From: Azospirillum sp.
Lineage (GTDB): Bacteria; Pseudomonadota; Alphaproteobacteria; Azospirillales; Azospirillaceae
DNA: 64,000 bases
Direction: 5' to 3'
Assembly (NCBI GenBank): GCA_016124535.1
Contig: WGNK01000025.1
Location: 88,145-152,144, forward strand
Part shown: positions 38,101-45,744 of the stretch, piece by piece
Layout: the number at the start of each line of letters is the position of its first letter
Position numbering within the stretch: the stretch's first letter is position 1
The notes under the pieces: generated by a model
The model's input: only the letters and a program-made list of their open reading frames with translations
What the model was told of the DNA's origin: nothing
Databases searched by the model: none
Made by a program: the position numbers and the translations under genes

Positions 38101-38317
38101 GATCGAAAACCAGGCGACCGACCGCGCCCACCGCATCGGCCAGGACAAGCCGGTCTTCGTCTACAAGATGATCGCCGCCGGCACGGTCGAGGAAAAGATC
38201 GTCGAGCTCCAGGAAAAGAAGGGTGCGCTGGCCAACGCCATGCTCGACGAAGGCACCTGGGTCGGCCAGATCGACACCAACGACCTCGACTATCTGTTCC
38301 AGGGCGGGGATGCTTGA
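35114..38317 (+). CDS. SNF2-family DEAD/DEAH helicase with SWIM zinc finger
   Basis: 1067 residues. An N-terminal SWIM finger C99-x-C101-x4-C106-x-H108 is followed by a long bacterial SNF2 N-domain (about 110-590). The helicase core has Walker A D-M-G-L-G-K-T (about 627-635), DEAQ at 726-729, and motif VI in Q-A-T-D-R-A-H-R-I-G-Q. It should translocate on duplex DNA and remodel bound proteins such as RNA polymerase. GGAGG precedes the ATG. Related proteins are usually housekeeping-like (HepA/RapA side), but the gene borders the HigBA/NACHT stretch, so a defence link cannot be excluded. Confidence 0.9.
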   Translation: MTVKAKRINIPTRGDRAAVRAKSASPTFKTAFSEGDLDGVFDRRAVERGRHLAQQGVVALDDVTSENRFSAAVADGRFRQRVAVQVLSRKDGILFVTQCSCRVANCAHAAAAAFTLLNKFPELRRPHQDSFLDRLAPPAAAEQRAIVYGLDVEEDDGALYVTVFNEIRTGAAVRLVASSPKRAAQADGAGELDRDICGLLGNSSLPLVAISLDQDEQVDQLVDRLAESRRCRWQPTGVTLSKGHEKRFLVERNARTGAWHVLNPPPRIRLIRSEVPWYVNEASGKVGPAEVEVVSTEGFTPSAETPKPSQATYESPVIVPGTAVPVLVAASSQPGGGADSEGLDALLLQFDYGDRRVREDEPGQFARVDGDGGTVFIRRDRRAEEQAANTLRTLGLSAVRIATDGGTGDTACRGYAFRTRSAMEAWAEFIMKEVEGLRRKGWRIDLGQQFQYRVIDIADDWDIEVFEVGHEWFSLDVGIEVEGRRYPLLPILIGMIERGGMSALRTEDGKVRAMLDDGRILALPAERVAKFLGTLQEILGGGRLGRDGRLNLSTAEAPALVDLEDIVGTRWHGATRLLDLGRRLRAFDHLERVDPPAGFKAQLRPYQCDGLDWLQFLRANDMAGILADDMGLGKTAQTLAHIAVERHTGRMDRPCLIVVPTSLVPNWTAEAARFVPDLSVLVFHGLDRHQRRSEVASSDLVVTTYAIVARDVEFLAKIEFHLIVLDEAQSIKNPAAKATKAVCKLKARHRLCLTGTPIENHLGEVWSQFAFLMPGILGDQRSFTTRFRTPIEKHGDTERRTQLAHRLRPFMLRRTKAEVATDLPPKTEIMRRVELATDQRDLYETIRLSMHQKVREEVARLGIGRSRIVILDALLKLRQVCCDPRLVKLKSAQKVTGSGKLETLMEMLPEMIEEGRRILLFSQFTSMLDLIKEALVPTGIPYVELRGDTADRATPVLRFQACEVPLFLISLKAGGKGLNLTAADTVIHYDPWWNPAIENQATDRAHRIGQDKPVFVYKMIAAGTVEEKIVELQEKKGALANAMLDEGTWVGQIDTNDLDYLFQGGDA

Positions 38318-38379
38318 GTCTTCCCCCGCGCCGCGGCTTGCGGGTCGGGCGTGGGGGTCGTGACGGGCAGCGTTGCCGC

Positions 38380-38406
38380 TTGACGTTTGCCGCATCGCGT
38401 TATATC
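38380..38406 (+). promoter_or_regulatory. Candidate higBA promoter
   Basis: TTGACG (38380-38385) and TATATC (38401-38406) are separated by 15 bases, slightly short of the optimum. The -10 box lies only nine bases before the toxin ATG, implying a very short or nearly leaderless transcript. HigA-type antitoxins normally repress their own promoter. Confidence 0.4.
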
Positions 38407-38414
38407 CTTTCCGT

Positions 38415-38693
38415 ATGATCCGTGGGTTCCGCGACAAGGACACCAGAGCCGTGTTCGCGGGCGAAGCCGTTCGGCGCTTTGCCGCGATCACCAAGGTCGC
38501 GGTGCGAAAGCTCGATATGGTCGATGCGGCGCAGTGCTTGAACGATCTTCTGGTGCCTCCGGGAAACCGGCTGGAGAGTCTGAAAGGCGATCGCGCCGGA
38601 CAGCACAGTATTCGCATCAACGATCAATGGCGGCTCTGCTTTGTCTGGACCGAAGATGGCCCCGATCAGGTCGAGATCGTCGATTACCATTGA
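38415..38693 (+). CDS. higB: HigB-type mRNA interferase toxin
   Basis: 92 residues, RelE/HigB fold. It begins M-I-R-G-F-R-D-K-D-T and has the conserved R-L-E-x-L-K-G-D-R-x-G-Q-x-S-I-R-I-N-D-Q-W-R core and the final V-x-I-V-D-Y-H. It should cleave mRNA at the ribosome when free of antitoxin. The toxin gene precedes the antitoxin by 13 bases, the order typical of hig loci. Confidence 0.93.
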   Translation: MIRGFRDKDTRAVFAGEAVRRFAAITKVAVRKLDMVDAAQCLNDLLVPPGNRLESLKGDRAGQHSIRINDQWRLCFVWTEDGPDQVEIVDYH

Positions 38694-38706
38694 AGGACGT
38701 GGACAG

Positions 38707-38994
38707 ATGCGCGTCACAACCCATCCCGGCGAAGTGCTGCGCGAGGAATTTATGGTCCCGCTGGGCTTGAGCGCCAATGCGCTGGCGATGGAATTGCGGG
38801 TGCCGGCGACCCGGATCGGTGACATCGTCAAAGAGCGGCGCGGCATCACCGCCGACACCGCACTCCGGCTCGCCCGCTATTTCGGCTCCAGCCCCGAGTT
38901 CTGGCTCAACTTGCAGCAGGCCTGGGAACTGTCCTCGACCATCGCCCAGTCCGGCGCCCGCATCGCCCGCGACGTCCACCCCAGGGCGGCGTGA
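38707..38994 (+). CDS. higA: HigA-type antitoxin, helix-turn-helix
   Basis: 95 residues from the ATG at 38707 (M-R-V-T-T-H-P-G-E-V-L), the canonical HigA start. The HTH of the XRE type spans about 22-60 and the family-typical S-P-E-F-W-L-N-L-Q follows. It neutralises the toxin and represses the operon. It converges with the NACHT gene, with only 11 bases between stops. Confidence 0.94.
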   Translation: MRVTTHPGEVLREEFMVPLGLSANALAMELRVPATRIGDIVKERRGITADTALRLARYFGSSPEFWLNLQQAWELSSTIAQSGARIARDVHPRAA

Positions 38995-39005
38995 CCGATC
39001 CCCGT

Positions 39006-41969
39006 CTATGATCCTCGATCCGCCCGCTCCCGCACCAGCCGGATGCCCTCGAACGGCTTGAACCGGCCGTGAAGGCGTTCGCGCAGGATATAGAGGGCGC
39101 CGACGGTGTCGACACGCGCCGCGTCGTCGTCGGTCTTGCTGTGACGTGGACCGAGACAATTAAGAATCATGGGGAGAGGCTTAGCAGTTTTAATCAGGAT
39201 TCGGCGCCATGAACTTAAATAAAAACCAGAATAATTATTTCCTTTTGAGAGAGATTTTGTCAATAACATCTCAAGTACGATTGACCATCGGCACCCAAGA
39301 TCGATGCATATCTGTGCAACAGCTTCGTTTTTTTCAGAGGCGTTGACCGCGTCATTGAGGTGGATCATTGACCGGGTCTGAATCGCCCGGTAGACAGCAA
39401 ATAGGGCGCGGTCGATGTCGAAGTCGAGGGCGCGGACGCGGGCGCGGGCGCGGGCGAGGTCGAGTGCGCGGGCGAGGTCGAGGGCGAGGTCGCGGGCGAG
39501 GGCACGGGCGAGGTCGAGGTCGAGGTCGAGGTCGCGGTCGGGATCAAGCCCCCGGAACAAAATCGCCTCGGCGTCGCGATGACGGAGCATTGCCTGCAGC
39601 CGGTGGACCAAGTGCTGCCAGGTTGCCGCCTCGTCCAAGGGCAAGGACGCGCCGGGTTCGGACGTCTCGGGCGTGACGACGGCATCGAACCAGGCCTTGG
39701 GCGGCAGCGGTGCCGAGGGCAGCCCCAGGCGCCGCTTATCCTCGGCGCTGAAATCGGCGGGCAGCGCCGGGGTGTCGCCATCCCACAGGCAGCACCGGAC
39801 CGGCTGGTCCAGACCGTCCAACCCCAAGGGAAATTCGGTAGCTTCGGCGGCAGTTGGCGGCCGCCAGCGCCAGATACCGCCGCTGCGCGCGGTCAGCCAG
39901 GCGCAGAATTCGACGGCGTCGCTACTGCGAACGCCGAGGATCGGCTGCCGTGCGCTGCCTGGCGAAAAATGCATCGTCGTCCAATGGTCAGGCTGGCGGA
40001 ACTCCAGCTTGGCCGCCTGCTCGTCGATGAACAGTTGGTATTCGGCCTGGCTGACCAAGCTGGGATCGATCGCGCGCTCGTCGTCGATCCGGGCGAAGCG
40101 GGTCAGGCGCCGCGCCAGCATGGTTTCCGCGGCCAGCTTGAAGCGGACCGGGTCGGTGCTTTCCAAACCCTCGTCAACAACGGCGGCGACCCGCTCGGCG
40201 AGTCCAGGGGCCAGAACCAGCTTTTCTTCCGCGATCTCCTGGGCGAGGACAAGATGCTTGGGATCAGGCGGCTCGGCGGCGAGGCAGGCCTCGACCACCG
40301 CCGAACCATCGGCCTGGGCGCAATAGAGCCGCAGACACTCGTGCCACCAGCTGTCGCCGATCCGCGCCGGCAGCGTTTCGGCCAAGTCCCGGTTGGCGGC
40401 GAGGTGGGCGGCGGCCAGATATTCCTGGAACGCCAGATGGGCGAACGACCAAATATCGGTTTCGCGCTCCAACAGCAGCCCGCTCAGCTCCTGGATCTGC
40501 TCAAGGAATTTCACGCCGCTGCGGTCCCAGGAAATCTGGCCCAGCACCGGCTTGATCACCGCGACCGCCTCGGCGGTGGCGATCTCGCGGCTGCCGCGCA
40601 GCATCATTTGGTGGGCCAGCTTTTCCAACGGCAACCGGCGCTGCTTGGGCGTGAAGCGGTCCTCGACCCCGCTCGCCTGGCGGCGCTTGCCCAAAAAAAC
40701 CTCGCAGATCTCCTCGTAAAGCTCGACCCGCCGCCCCGGCAGCGAGCTGCGGAAGCGGTGGACGGTGGCGACCATGGTCAGCAACAGCGGGTTGACCACC
40801 AGATCGGCGATCGCCGCGGTCGGCCCCTGGGTCAGCCGGGTCATCAGGTCCCGCGCACCGTCCCGCGCCGCCAGCCGCACCCCCTCGTCCTCGGTTCCGG
40901 CGTGCATCATGATCTCGTTGGCGAGATACCAGTTGGCGACGAAGCGCTGGACCTGTGCCGCGGTGAACGGCTGCACCTCCATCACCGTGACCGCACCCAG
41001 CGGCGCGCTGCGGTAGCCCTGCGGGCGCGAGGTCACGATGAAACGGTTGTCGCCGTGGCCTTTCATCTGGTCATCGATCCACTGCGCCACCCGCTGCCGG
41101 ACGCCGGGATCGGCGACTTCGTCGAAGCCGTCGAGCAGCACCAGGCATTCGCCGCGATGGAGGCAGGCCTGAAACCAGGACAGCGGCGGGCATCTTTCGT
41201 CGAGCAATCGGGCGCTCGCCCGCGCCGCTTCGGCCAGGCTCGGCTTGCCGTCGCCGGTCACGGTCCTGGCCAATTCCCGGATGAAGATCAAAACCGGCAG
41301 CGCGTGGGTCGGGCGGCGGCGCTTGGGCATCCGCCCGCGGGTGGCGAGAATCAGCGCGACATGCTTCATCAGCGTGGTCTTGCCGCTGCCCGGCGGTCCC
41401 AGGATCGCCAGATTGCCGAACCCGGCGGCGCGGACGCCCAGGAAATCCCAGATGTCGTGGGCGCCGCTCGCCAGGGCCGGGCAGCGGCGCAGCGGGTCGC
41501 TCGCCGCCTGGTTGAAATCGGTCGGCTCAACCCGCAGTTCGACGAACACCCGCTTCAAGTCGAGCGCGAATTGGCCCTGGGTGGTCAGCCCCTTGACGTC
41601 GAAATCGCGGTGGCGGTGGACGATGTGGTTCAGGTAGCGGCGCCGGTGCCGGGATACCAGAGTGTCCAGACCAAAATGGGCGCTGTCGGCGATCCGGCCG
41701 ATCCAGTATTCTTCGAGACGCTTGATGATCTTGCCGGCGACGATAACCACTGTGCCCAGGACCAGGGCGCCACCGGCGGCAGCGATCGCCGCAATCGGGT
41801 GCAGTTTCGCCCAGGCCGTGAGGGCATTGGGCCAATCGGGGGCTACGACCGTGACCACGCCGGTGATCGAGCCAAGCCCGACCACCCCGAGCAGCCAGGA
41901 CAACAGGGGATGGTTTGCGAATTTGGTCTCGCTTTGCGGCGGAGAGACTTCGGGCATCGCTGGCGACAT
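39006..41969 (-). CDS. Membrane-anchored NACHT NTPase with FGE-like segment (candidate defence NLR)
   Basis: 987 residues. Two membrane helices (about 22-42, 57-79) precede a NACHT STAND module: Walker A G-P-P-G-S-G-K-T-T (191-199), Walker B L-V-L-L-D-G-F-D-E-V-A-D (276-287), I-V-T-S-R-P-Q-G-Y (311-319) and the NACHT-associated F-A-H-L-A-F-Q-E-Y-L-A-A (509-520). Residues 632-717 resemble a formylglycine-generating-enzyme/sulfatase-modifying fold (E-Y-Q-L-F-I, G-V-R-S-S-D-A-V-E-F-C-A-W-L). A D/L/A/R tract (809-849) and a helical tail follow. Bacterial NACHT proteins are known antiphage sensors. It lies downstream of an acyl-carrier-like gene in the same orientation. Confidence 0.83.
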   Translation of the reverse strand: MSPAMPEVSPPQSETKFANHPLLSWLLGVVGLGSITGVVTVVAPDWPNALTAWAKLHPIAAIAAAGGALVLGTVVIVAGKIIKRLEEYWIGRIADSAHFGLDTLVSRHRRRYLNHIVHRHRDFDVKGLTTQGQFALDLKRVFVELRVEPTDFNQAASDPLRRCPALASGAHDIWDFLGVRAAGFGNLAILGPPGSGKTTLMKHVALILATRGRMPKRRRPTHALPVLIFIRELARTVTGDGKPSLAEAARASARLLDERCPPLSWFQACLHRGECLVLLDGFDEVADPGVRQRVAQWIDDQMKGHGDNRFIVTSRPQGYRSAPLGAVTVMEVQPFTAAQVQRFVANWYLANEIMMHAGTEDEGVRLAARDGARDLMTRLTQGPTAAIADLVVNPLLLTMVATVHRFRSSLPGRRVELYEEICEVFLGKRRQASGVEDRFTPKQRRLPLEKLAHQMMLRGSREIATAEAVAVIKPVLGQISWDRSGVKFLEQIQELSGLLLERETDIWSFAHLAFQEYLAAAHLAANRDLAETLPARIGDSWWHECLRLYCAQADGSAVVEACLAAEPPDPKHLVLAQEIAEEKLVLAPGLAERVAAVVDEGLESTDPVRFKLAAETMLARRLTRFARIDDERAIDPSLVSQAEYQLFIDEQAAKLEFRQPDHWTTMHFSPGSARQPILGVRSSDAVEFCAWLTARSGGIWRWRPPTAAEATEFPLGLDGLDQPVRCCLWDGDTPALPADFSAEDKRRLGLPSAPLPPKAWFDAVVTPETSEPGASLPLDEAATWQHLVHRLQAMLRHRDAEAILFRGLDPDRDLDLDLDLARALARDLALDLARALDLARARARVRALDFDIDRALFAVYRAIQTRSMIHLNDAVNASEKNEAVAQICIDLGCRWSIVLEMLLTKSLSKGNNYSGFYLSSWRRILIKTAKPLPMILNCLGPRHSKTDDDAARVDTVGALYILRERLHGRFKPFEGIRLVRERADRGS
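39425..39545. repeat. Imperfect hexanucleotide repeat tract inside the NACHT gene
   Basis: About 120 bp built from GAGGTC, GCGGGC and GCGAGG-type hexamers, with four nearly perfect GAGGTC copies around 39509-39533. On the coding strand it encodes alternating D-L, A-L, A-R and D-R pairs (residues 809-849). Unit length is a multiple of three, so copy changes keep the frame. Confidence 0.85.
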
Positions 41970-42040
41970 AGTCAGGGACCGGATGGTCCCGACTATGACA
42001 AATCACTGCTCAGCCGTCACCGTCGTTTCCGGGTCTTGCC

Positions 42041-42376
42041 TCACGCGATCTGGTTCAGGGCGCGGCAGCGGGATTCGAACTCTTCGGAGATGAAGGGCGG
42101 GCGTTTGTAGAAGCCTTTGATCCAGCTGGCGATCATGCACAGCTCTTCGAGCTTGACCACCTCGTCGAGCATGCCGTCGGGGAAGCGGAGTGAGAAGCTT
42201 TCGGCAATAATGCCGACAATCTCCTCGATCTGTTCGATGGTCAGCCGACAATCGGTCTCCAGGACCGCGGTCCGGACCAGGATCGTCTCGTCGACACCGT
42301 AATCGTCCCGGATGAACTTGACGATCCAGCGGAACATGTTCATCCAGTTCTTGACGTCATCAATGCTTCTGGACAT
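42041..42376 (-). CDS. Small acyl-carrier-like protein without carrier serine
   Basis: 111 residues from the ATG at 42376 (M-S-R-S-I-D-D). The helical pattern, with F-I-R-D-D-Y-G-V-D, L-T-I-E-Q-I-E-E-I-V, E-S-F-S-L-R-F-P-D and V-V-K-L-E-E-L-C, runs like an acyl carrier protein. Where ACPs have D-S-L with the phosphopantetheine serine, this has T46/I47, so it cannot be a normal carrier. The fold assignment is tentative; DUF1493-like proteins look similar. It is 71 bp upstream of the NACHT gene and probably in one operon with it. Confidence 0.5.
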   Translation of the reverse strand: MSRSIDDVKNWMNMFRWIVKFIRDDYGVDETILVRTAVLETDCRLTIEQIEEIVGIIAESFSLRFPDGMLDEVVKLEELCMIASWIKGFYKRPPFISEEFESRCRALNQIA

Positions 42377-42497
42377 CCCCGGACCTTGGCCAGACGGTGA
42401 TTTGACCAAGGAGTATGGGTGTCCGGGCGGCGGCGGCAAGAGACCGGCGCCACATCGCCAAAAGCGCTGCGGCCCGGGACAGGCCGCGGCGGGGGCT

Positions 42498-42932
42498 TTA
42501 CCCGGCGGGGCGGTCCGCCGCCGGCTGACGCTCGACGCTCCAGGTGATCCTGGTGGTCTGGTGCAACTCGATCGAGCTGCCGTCGGTCAGGGTCACGGTG
42601 GCGACGGTGCCGGGATCGAGCAGAATGCAATCCGCCTGCTCGGTCATCGCCCCCGATTTCACCTCGATGGTGAAACTGGCCCGCGCCATGCCCTTGCCAT
42701 AGAGATGCAGGGCGTTGGTGCCGCTTTCGCCGAAAAAGACGTCATGGCCGCTGTCCCAGGTGAACAGCACGGTGTCGTCGCCGCGGCCGGCATAAATGCG
42801 GTCGTTGCCGCGGCCGCCTTCCAGCCGGTCGTCATGGCTGGTGCCCCAGACGTGACGATCGGTCGACACCCGCTTCTGTTCGGTGCTGATCAGTTTGTGC
42901 AGCCCGTCCACCGGATCGCGCTTGTCCGTCAT
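42498..42932 (-). CDS. Short RTX-like calcium-binding repeat protein
   Basis: 144 residues from the ATG at 42932, which has GGAGGGC upstream. One and a half RTX nonapeptide turns (D-D-R-L-E-G-G-R-G-N-D-R-I-Y-A-G-R-G-D-D-T-V) are followed by a beta-rich tail. RTX proteins are usually type I secreted, but no signal or transporter is adjacent, and the protein is far shorter than typical RTX toxins or enzymes. It may be a small secreted protein or a fragment. It is divergent from the permease gene and 121 bp upstream of the acyl-carrier-like gene. Confidence 0.6.
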   Translation of the reverse strand: MTDKRDPVDGLHKLISTEQKRVSTDRHVWGTSHDDRLEGGRGNDRIYAGRGDDTVLFTWDSGHDVFFGESGTNALHLYGKGMARASFTIEVKSGAMTEQADCILLDPGTVATVTLTDGSSIELHQTTRITWSVERQPAADRPAG

Positions 42933-43027
42933 GCCGCCCTCCACGGTAGATTTGCTGCCGAATCTATCCGGAATTGGGCATGGTAGCCAGCACAATACCG
43001 AAGCACGGACCCAGCCCCGGCGGCGCC

Positions 43028-45562
43028 ATGCCCATGATTTCGTCTCTCCCCCTCGCCTTGCGTCTGGCCGGCCGCGAGTTGCGCGGCGGCGTTCGCGGTT
43101 TTCGCATCTTTCTCGCCTGCCTGGCTCTGGGCGTCGCCGCGATCGCCGCGGTACAATCGGTGTCGCAGGCGGTGTCCGCCGGGCTGGCGGCCGACGGCGC
43201 CAGCATCCTGGGCGGCGATGTCGAGATTCGCCAGCTCTATCGCCCTGCCACCCCCGAACAGCGCAGCTGGCTGGACGCCTCGGGCCGGCTGTCGGTTACC
43301 GCCGAAATGCGGGCGATGGCGCGGACCGCGGCGCAGGAGCGTTCCGTCCTGGTCGAGTTCAAGGCGGTGGATGCGGTCTATCCGCTGTTCGGCAGCGTGG
43401 TGCTGGAGGGCGGCGGCACCCTGGCGGCGGCCCTGGCAGCGCAGGACGGGGTCGCCGGCGCGGTGGCCGAAGCGCCGGTGCTGGACCGGCTGGGCATCGG
43501 CCTCGGCGACATCCTGCGGGTCGGTGACCAGAACTTCGAGCTCCGGGGGGTGATCGCCCGTGAGCCCGATCGGGTCGGATCCGGCGGTTTCAGCCTGGGG
43601 CCGCGGCTGATGGTCGGTCTGGATGCCCTGGCGGCGACCGGCTTGGAACGTCCGGGCAGCCTGATCTATTGGAGCTACCGCCTGGCCCTGCCCGCACCAG
43701 ACGACACCCGGTCGTGGAAAGCGGCATTGCAGGCGCGCTTTCCCGAGGCCGGCTGGCGGCTGCGCGATGCTTCCGAGGCCGCACCCCAGCTGACCCAATT
43801 GCTCCGTCGCCTGACCCTGTTCCTGACCCTGGTCGGATTGACCGCGCTGCTGGTCGGTGGCGTCGGGGTCGGCAATGCGGTGAGCGCCTGGCTCGACCGC
43901 CGGACCGCGACGATCGCGATCCTCAAATGCCTGGGCGCCTCGGGCGGTCTGGTCGTCGCCGCCTCGATGGCACAACTCCTGGCCCTTGCCGGACTGGCCA
44001 TCGCCCTCGGACTGGCCGCCGGCGCCGCGACCCCGCCGCTGCTGGCCGGTCTGCTCGGCGACCTGCTGCCGCTGCCGGTCCGGTTCGGCATCTTTCCCCA
44101 GGCGCTGGCGCTGGCGGCGGCGTTCGGGCTGCTCACCCTGTCGACCTTTGCGTTGTGGCCGTTGGGCCGGGCGCGCGAAGTGCCACCGGGCGCGCTGTTC
44201 CGCGATGCGCTGTCCCCGGTTCAGGCATGGCCGCGGCGGCGCTACTGGCTCGGGACCGGGCTGTCGGCCTGCGGCCTCGCCGGGCTGGCGATCGCCAGCG
44301 CCGACGACCCGCTCTTCGCTGCGGTCTTCGTCGGCGCCGCGGTCGCCACCCTGCTGCTGTTCCGCGGTGCTGCCTGGGCCGCCGCCCGGTCCATCAGGCT
44401 GTTCGGCCGGCCACGCCGGCCCCGGTTGCGCCTGGCCCTGGCCAACTTGCTGCGGCCGGGCAATGCCGCTGCGATTGTGGTGACCTCGCTCGGGCTGGGC
44501 TTGACGGTGCTGGTCGCGGTGGCGGAGGTCGAGGGTAATTTTGCCCTGCGGATCGGCGAGACCATCCCGCGGGATGCCCCGGCCTTTTTCTTCGTCGACA
44601 TCCAACCGGATCAGCTGGGACCGCTCGGCGCGACGGTACGCGCTTTGCCGGGCGCCGGAGCCTTCGAGCATGTTGCGATGCTGCGCGGCCGGATCGTCAC
44701 GATCAACGGCGTCGACGCGGCCAAGGCGGTGGTCGATCCCGCCCATGCCTGGGTATTGCGCGGCGACCGCGGCGTCACCTATGCCGCGACGCCGCCCGAG
44801 GGCGCCAAACTGCTGTCGGGGGCCTGGTGGCCGCCGGACTATGCCGGACCGCCGCTGGTCTCGATCTACCAGGAGATCGCCGAGGCCTTCGGCATCGGCG
44901 TCGGCGACCAGATCGGTATCAATATCCTGGGGCGAACCATCACCGCCGAAGTCGCCAGCGTGCGCGCGATCAATTTCCTGGCGATGACGATCAATTTCAC
45001 CCTGATCGTCTCGCCCGGCGTACTGGAGCGGGCGCCCCAGACCTTCCTGGCAACCCTGCGGGTCGCGCCCGGTGGCGAGGCGGCAGTCCAGCGCGCGGTC
45101 ACCGCCGGCTTCGGCAACGTCACCGTGATCCGGGTCAAGGAGGCGCTCGACACCGTCAACGCGCTCGCCGGCCGGATCGCCAATGCGGTTCGGGCAACCG
45201 CTGCCCTGGCGCTGCTCGCCGGAACCCTGGTTTTGGCCGGCGCGGTCGCCGCCGGACATCGTCGCCGGGTCTACGATGCGGTGGTGCTGAAGGTTCTGGG
45301 GGCGACCCGCACCGATCTGGCCGCCACCTACGCCATCGAGTACGGGGCGATCGGTCTTATCACCGCCGTGCTCGCGATCGCCCTGGGCACCCTGGCGAGC
45401 TGGGCGGTGCTGACCCAGGTGATGGCCTGGCCCTGGGTATTTCTGCCCTGGTCGGCGCTGGCCAGCGCGGTTCCATGCACCTTGGTCACCCTGGTCGCCG
45501 GCCTCGCCGGGACCTGGCGGGCGCTTGGCGAACCGGCCGCGGCCTGGCTGCGAAATGAATGA
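43028..45562 (+). CDS. FtsX-like ABC transporter permease, YbbP type
   Basis: 844 residues from the ATG at 43028 (M-P-M-I-S-S-L-P-L-A-L-R-L-A-G-R-E-L-R-G-G); starts at 42974 (TTG) or 42980 would extend it. About ten membrane helices lie in two FtsX halves, with large extracytoplasmic loops. The YbbA/YbbP family exports or extracts lipids or hydrophobic compounds, usually with an ATPase (YbbA) and the esterase TesA next to it. Neither partner is adjacent here. Confidence 0.85.
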   Translation: MPMISSLPLALRLAGRELRGGVRGFRIFLACLALGVAAIAAVQSVSQAVSAGLAADGASILGGDVEIRQLYRPATPEQRSWLDASGRLSVTAEMRAMARTAAQERSVLVEFKAVDAVYPLFGSVVLEGGGTLAAALAAQDGVAGAVAEAPVLDRLGIGLGDILRVGDQNFELRGVIAREPDRVGSGGFSLGPRLMVGLDALAATGLERPGSLIYWSYRLALPAPDDTRSWKAALQARFPEAGWRLRDASEAAPQLTQLLRRLTLFLTLVGLTALLVGGVGVGNAVSAWLDRRTATIAILKCLGASGGLVVAASMAQLLALAGLAIALGLAAGAATPPLLAGLLGDLLPLPVRFGIFPQALALAAAFGLLTLSTFALWPLGRAREVPPGALFRDALSPVQAWPRRRYWLGTGLSACGLAGLAIASADDPLFAAVFVGAAVATLLLFRGAAWAAARSIRLFGRPRRPRLRLALANLLRPGNAAAIVVTSLGLGLTVLVAVAEVEGNFALRIGETIPRDAPAFFFVDIQPDQLGPLGATVRALPGAGAFEHVAMLRGRIVTINGVDAAKAVVDPAHAWVLRGDRGVTYAATPPEGAKLLSGAWWPPDYAGPPLVSIYQEIAEAFGIGVGDQIGINILGRTITAEVASVRAINFLAMTINFTLIVSPGVLERAPQTFLATLRVAPGGEAAVQRAVTAGFGNVTVIRVKEALDTVNALAGRIANAVRATAALALLAGTLVLAGAVAAGHRRRVYDAVVLKVLGATRTDLAATYAIEYGAIGLITAVLAIALGTLASWAVLTQVMAWPWVFLPWSALASAVPCTLVTLVAGLAGTWRALGEPAAAWLRNE

Positions 45563-45744
45563 AAACCCCGGGCCCGCCGGAGCCAGGACGCCGCCCGGTT
45601 GCGACATGGCATAGAAATAATCTTACATTCTGTATGGTTGGCCGCTATCCTGTAACTTCGTGCAGGTCAAAACCCGTTGACCGGAGGATTGACCCAACCA
45701 ATATGTGAGTGCGACCGAAACCACCTGCTCTTCGAGGCGAGACA

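Noticed and set aside
35114..38317. SNF2 helicase as DISARM DrmD or another named defence gene
   Set aside because: The SWIM finger and long N-domain fit general bacterial SNF2 remodellers, and no methylase, DUF1998 or PLD partner is present.
39425..39545. Possible CRISPR or minisatellite
   Set aside because: Units are six bases with no spacers and stay in frame inside the NACHT gene; it is a coding simple repeat.
42066..42085. T-loop-like GATTCGAAC on the minus strand, possible tRNA 3' end or att site
   Set aside because: Flanking bases do not form a T stem or acceptor stem, and the segment is coding for E-E-F-E-S-R in the small acyl-carrier-like gene.
42929..45607. Nearly 900-codon minus-strand open frame opposite the FtsX-like permease
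   Set aside because: Shadow frame with Q/R/G-rich sequence; the plus-strand permease has clear membrane topology and family motifs.
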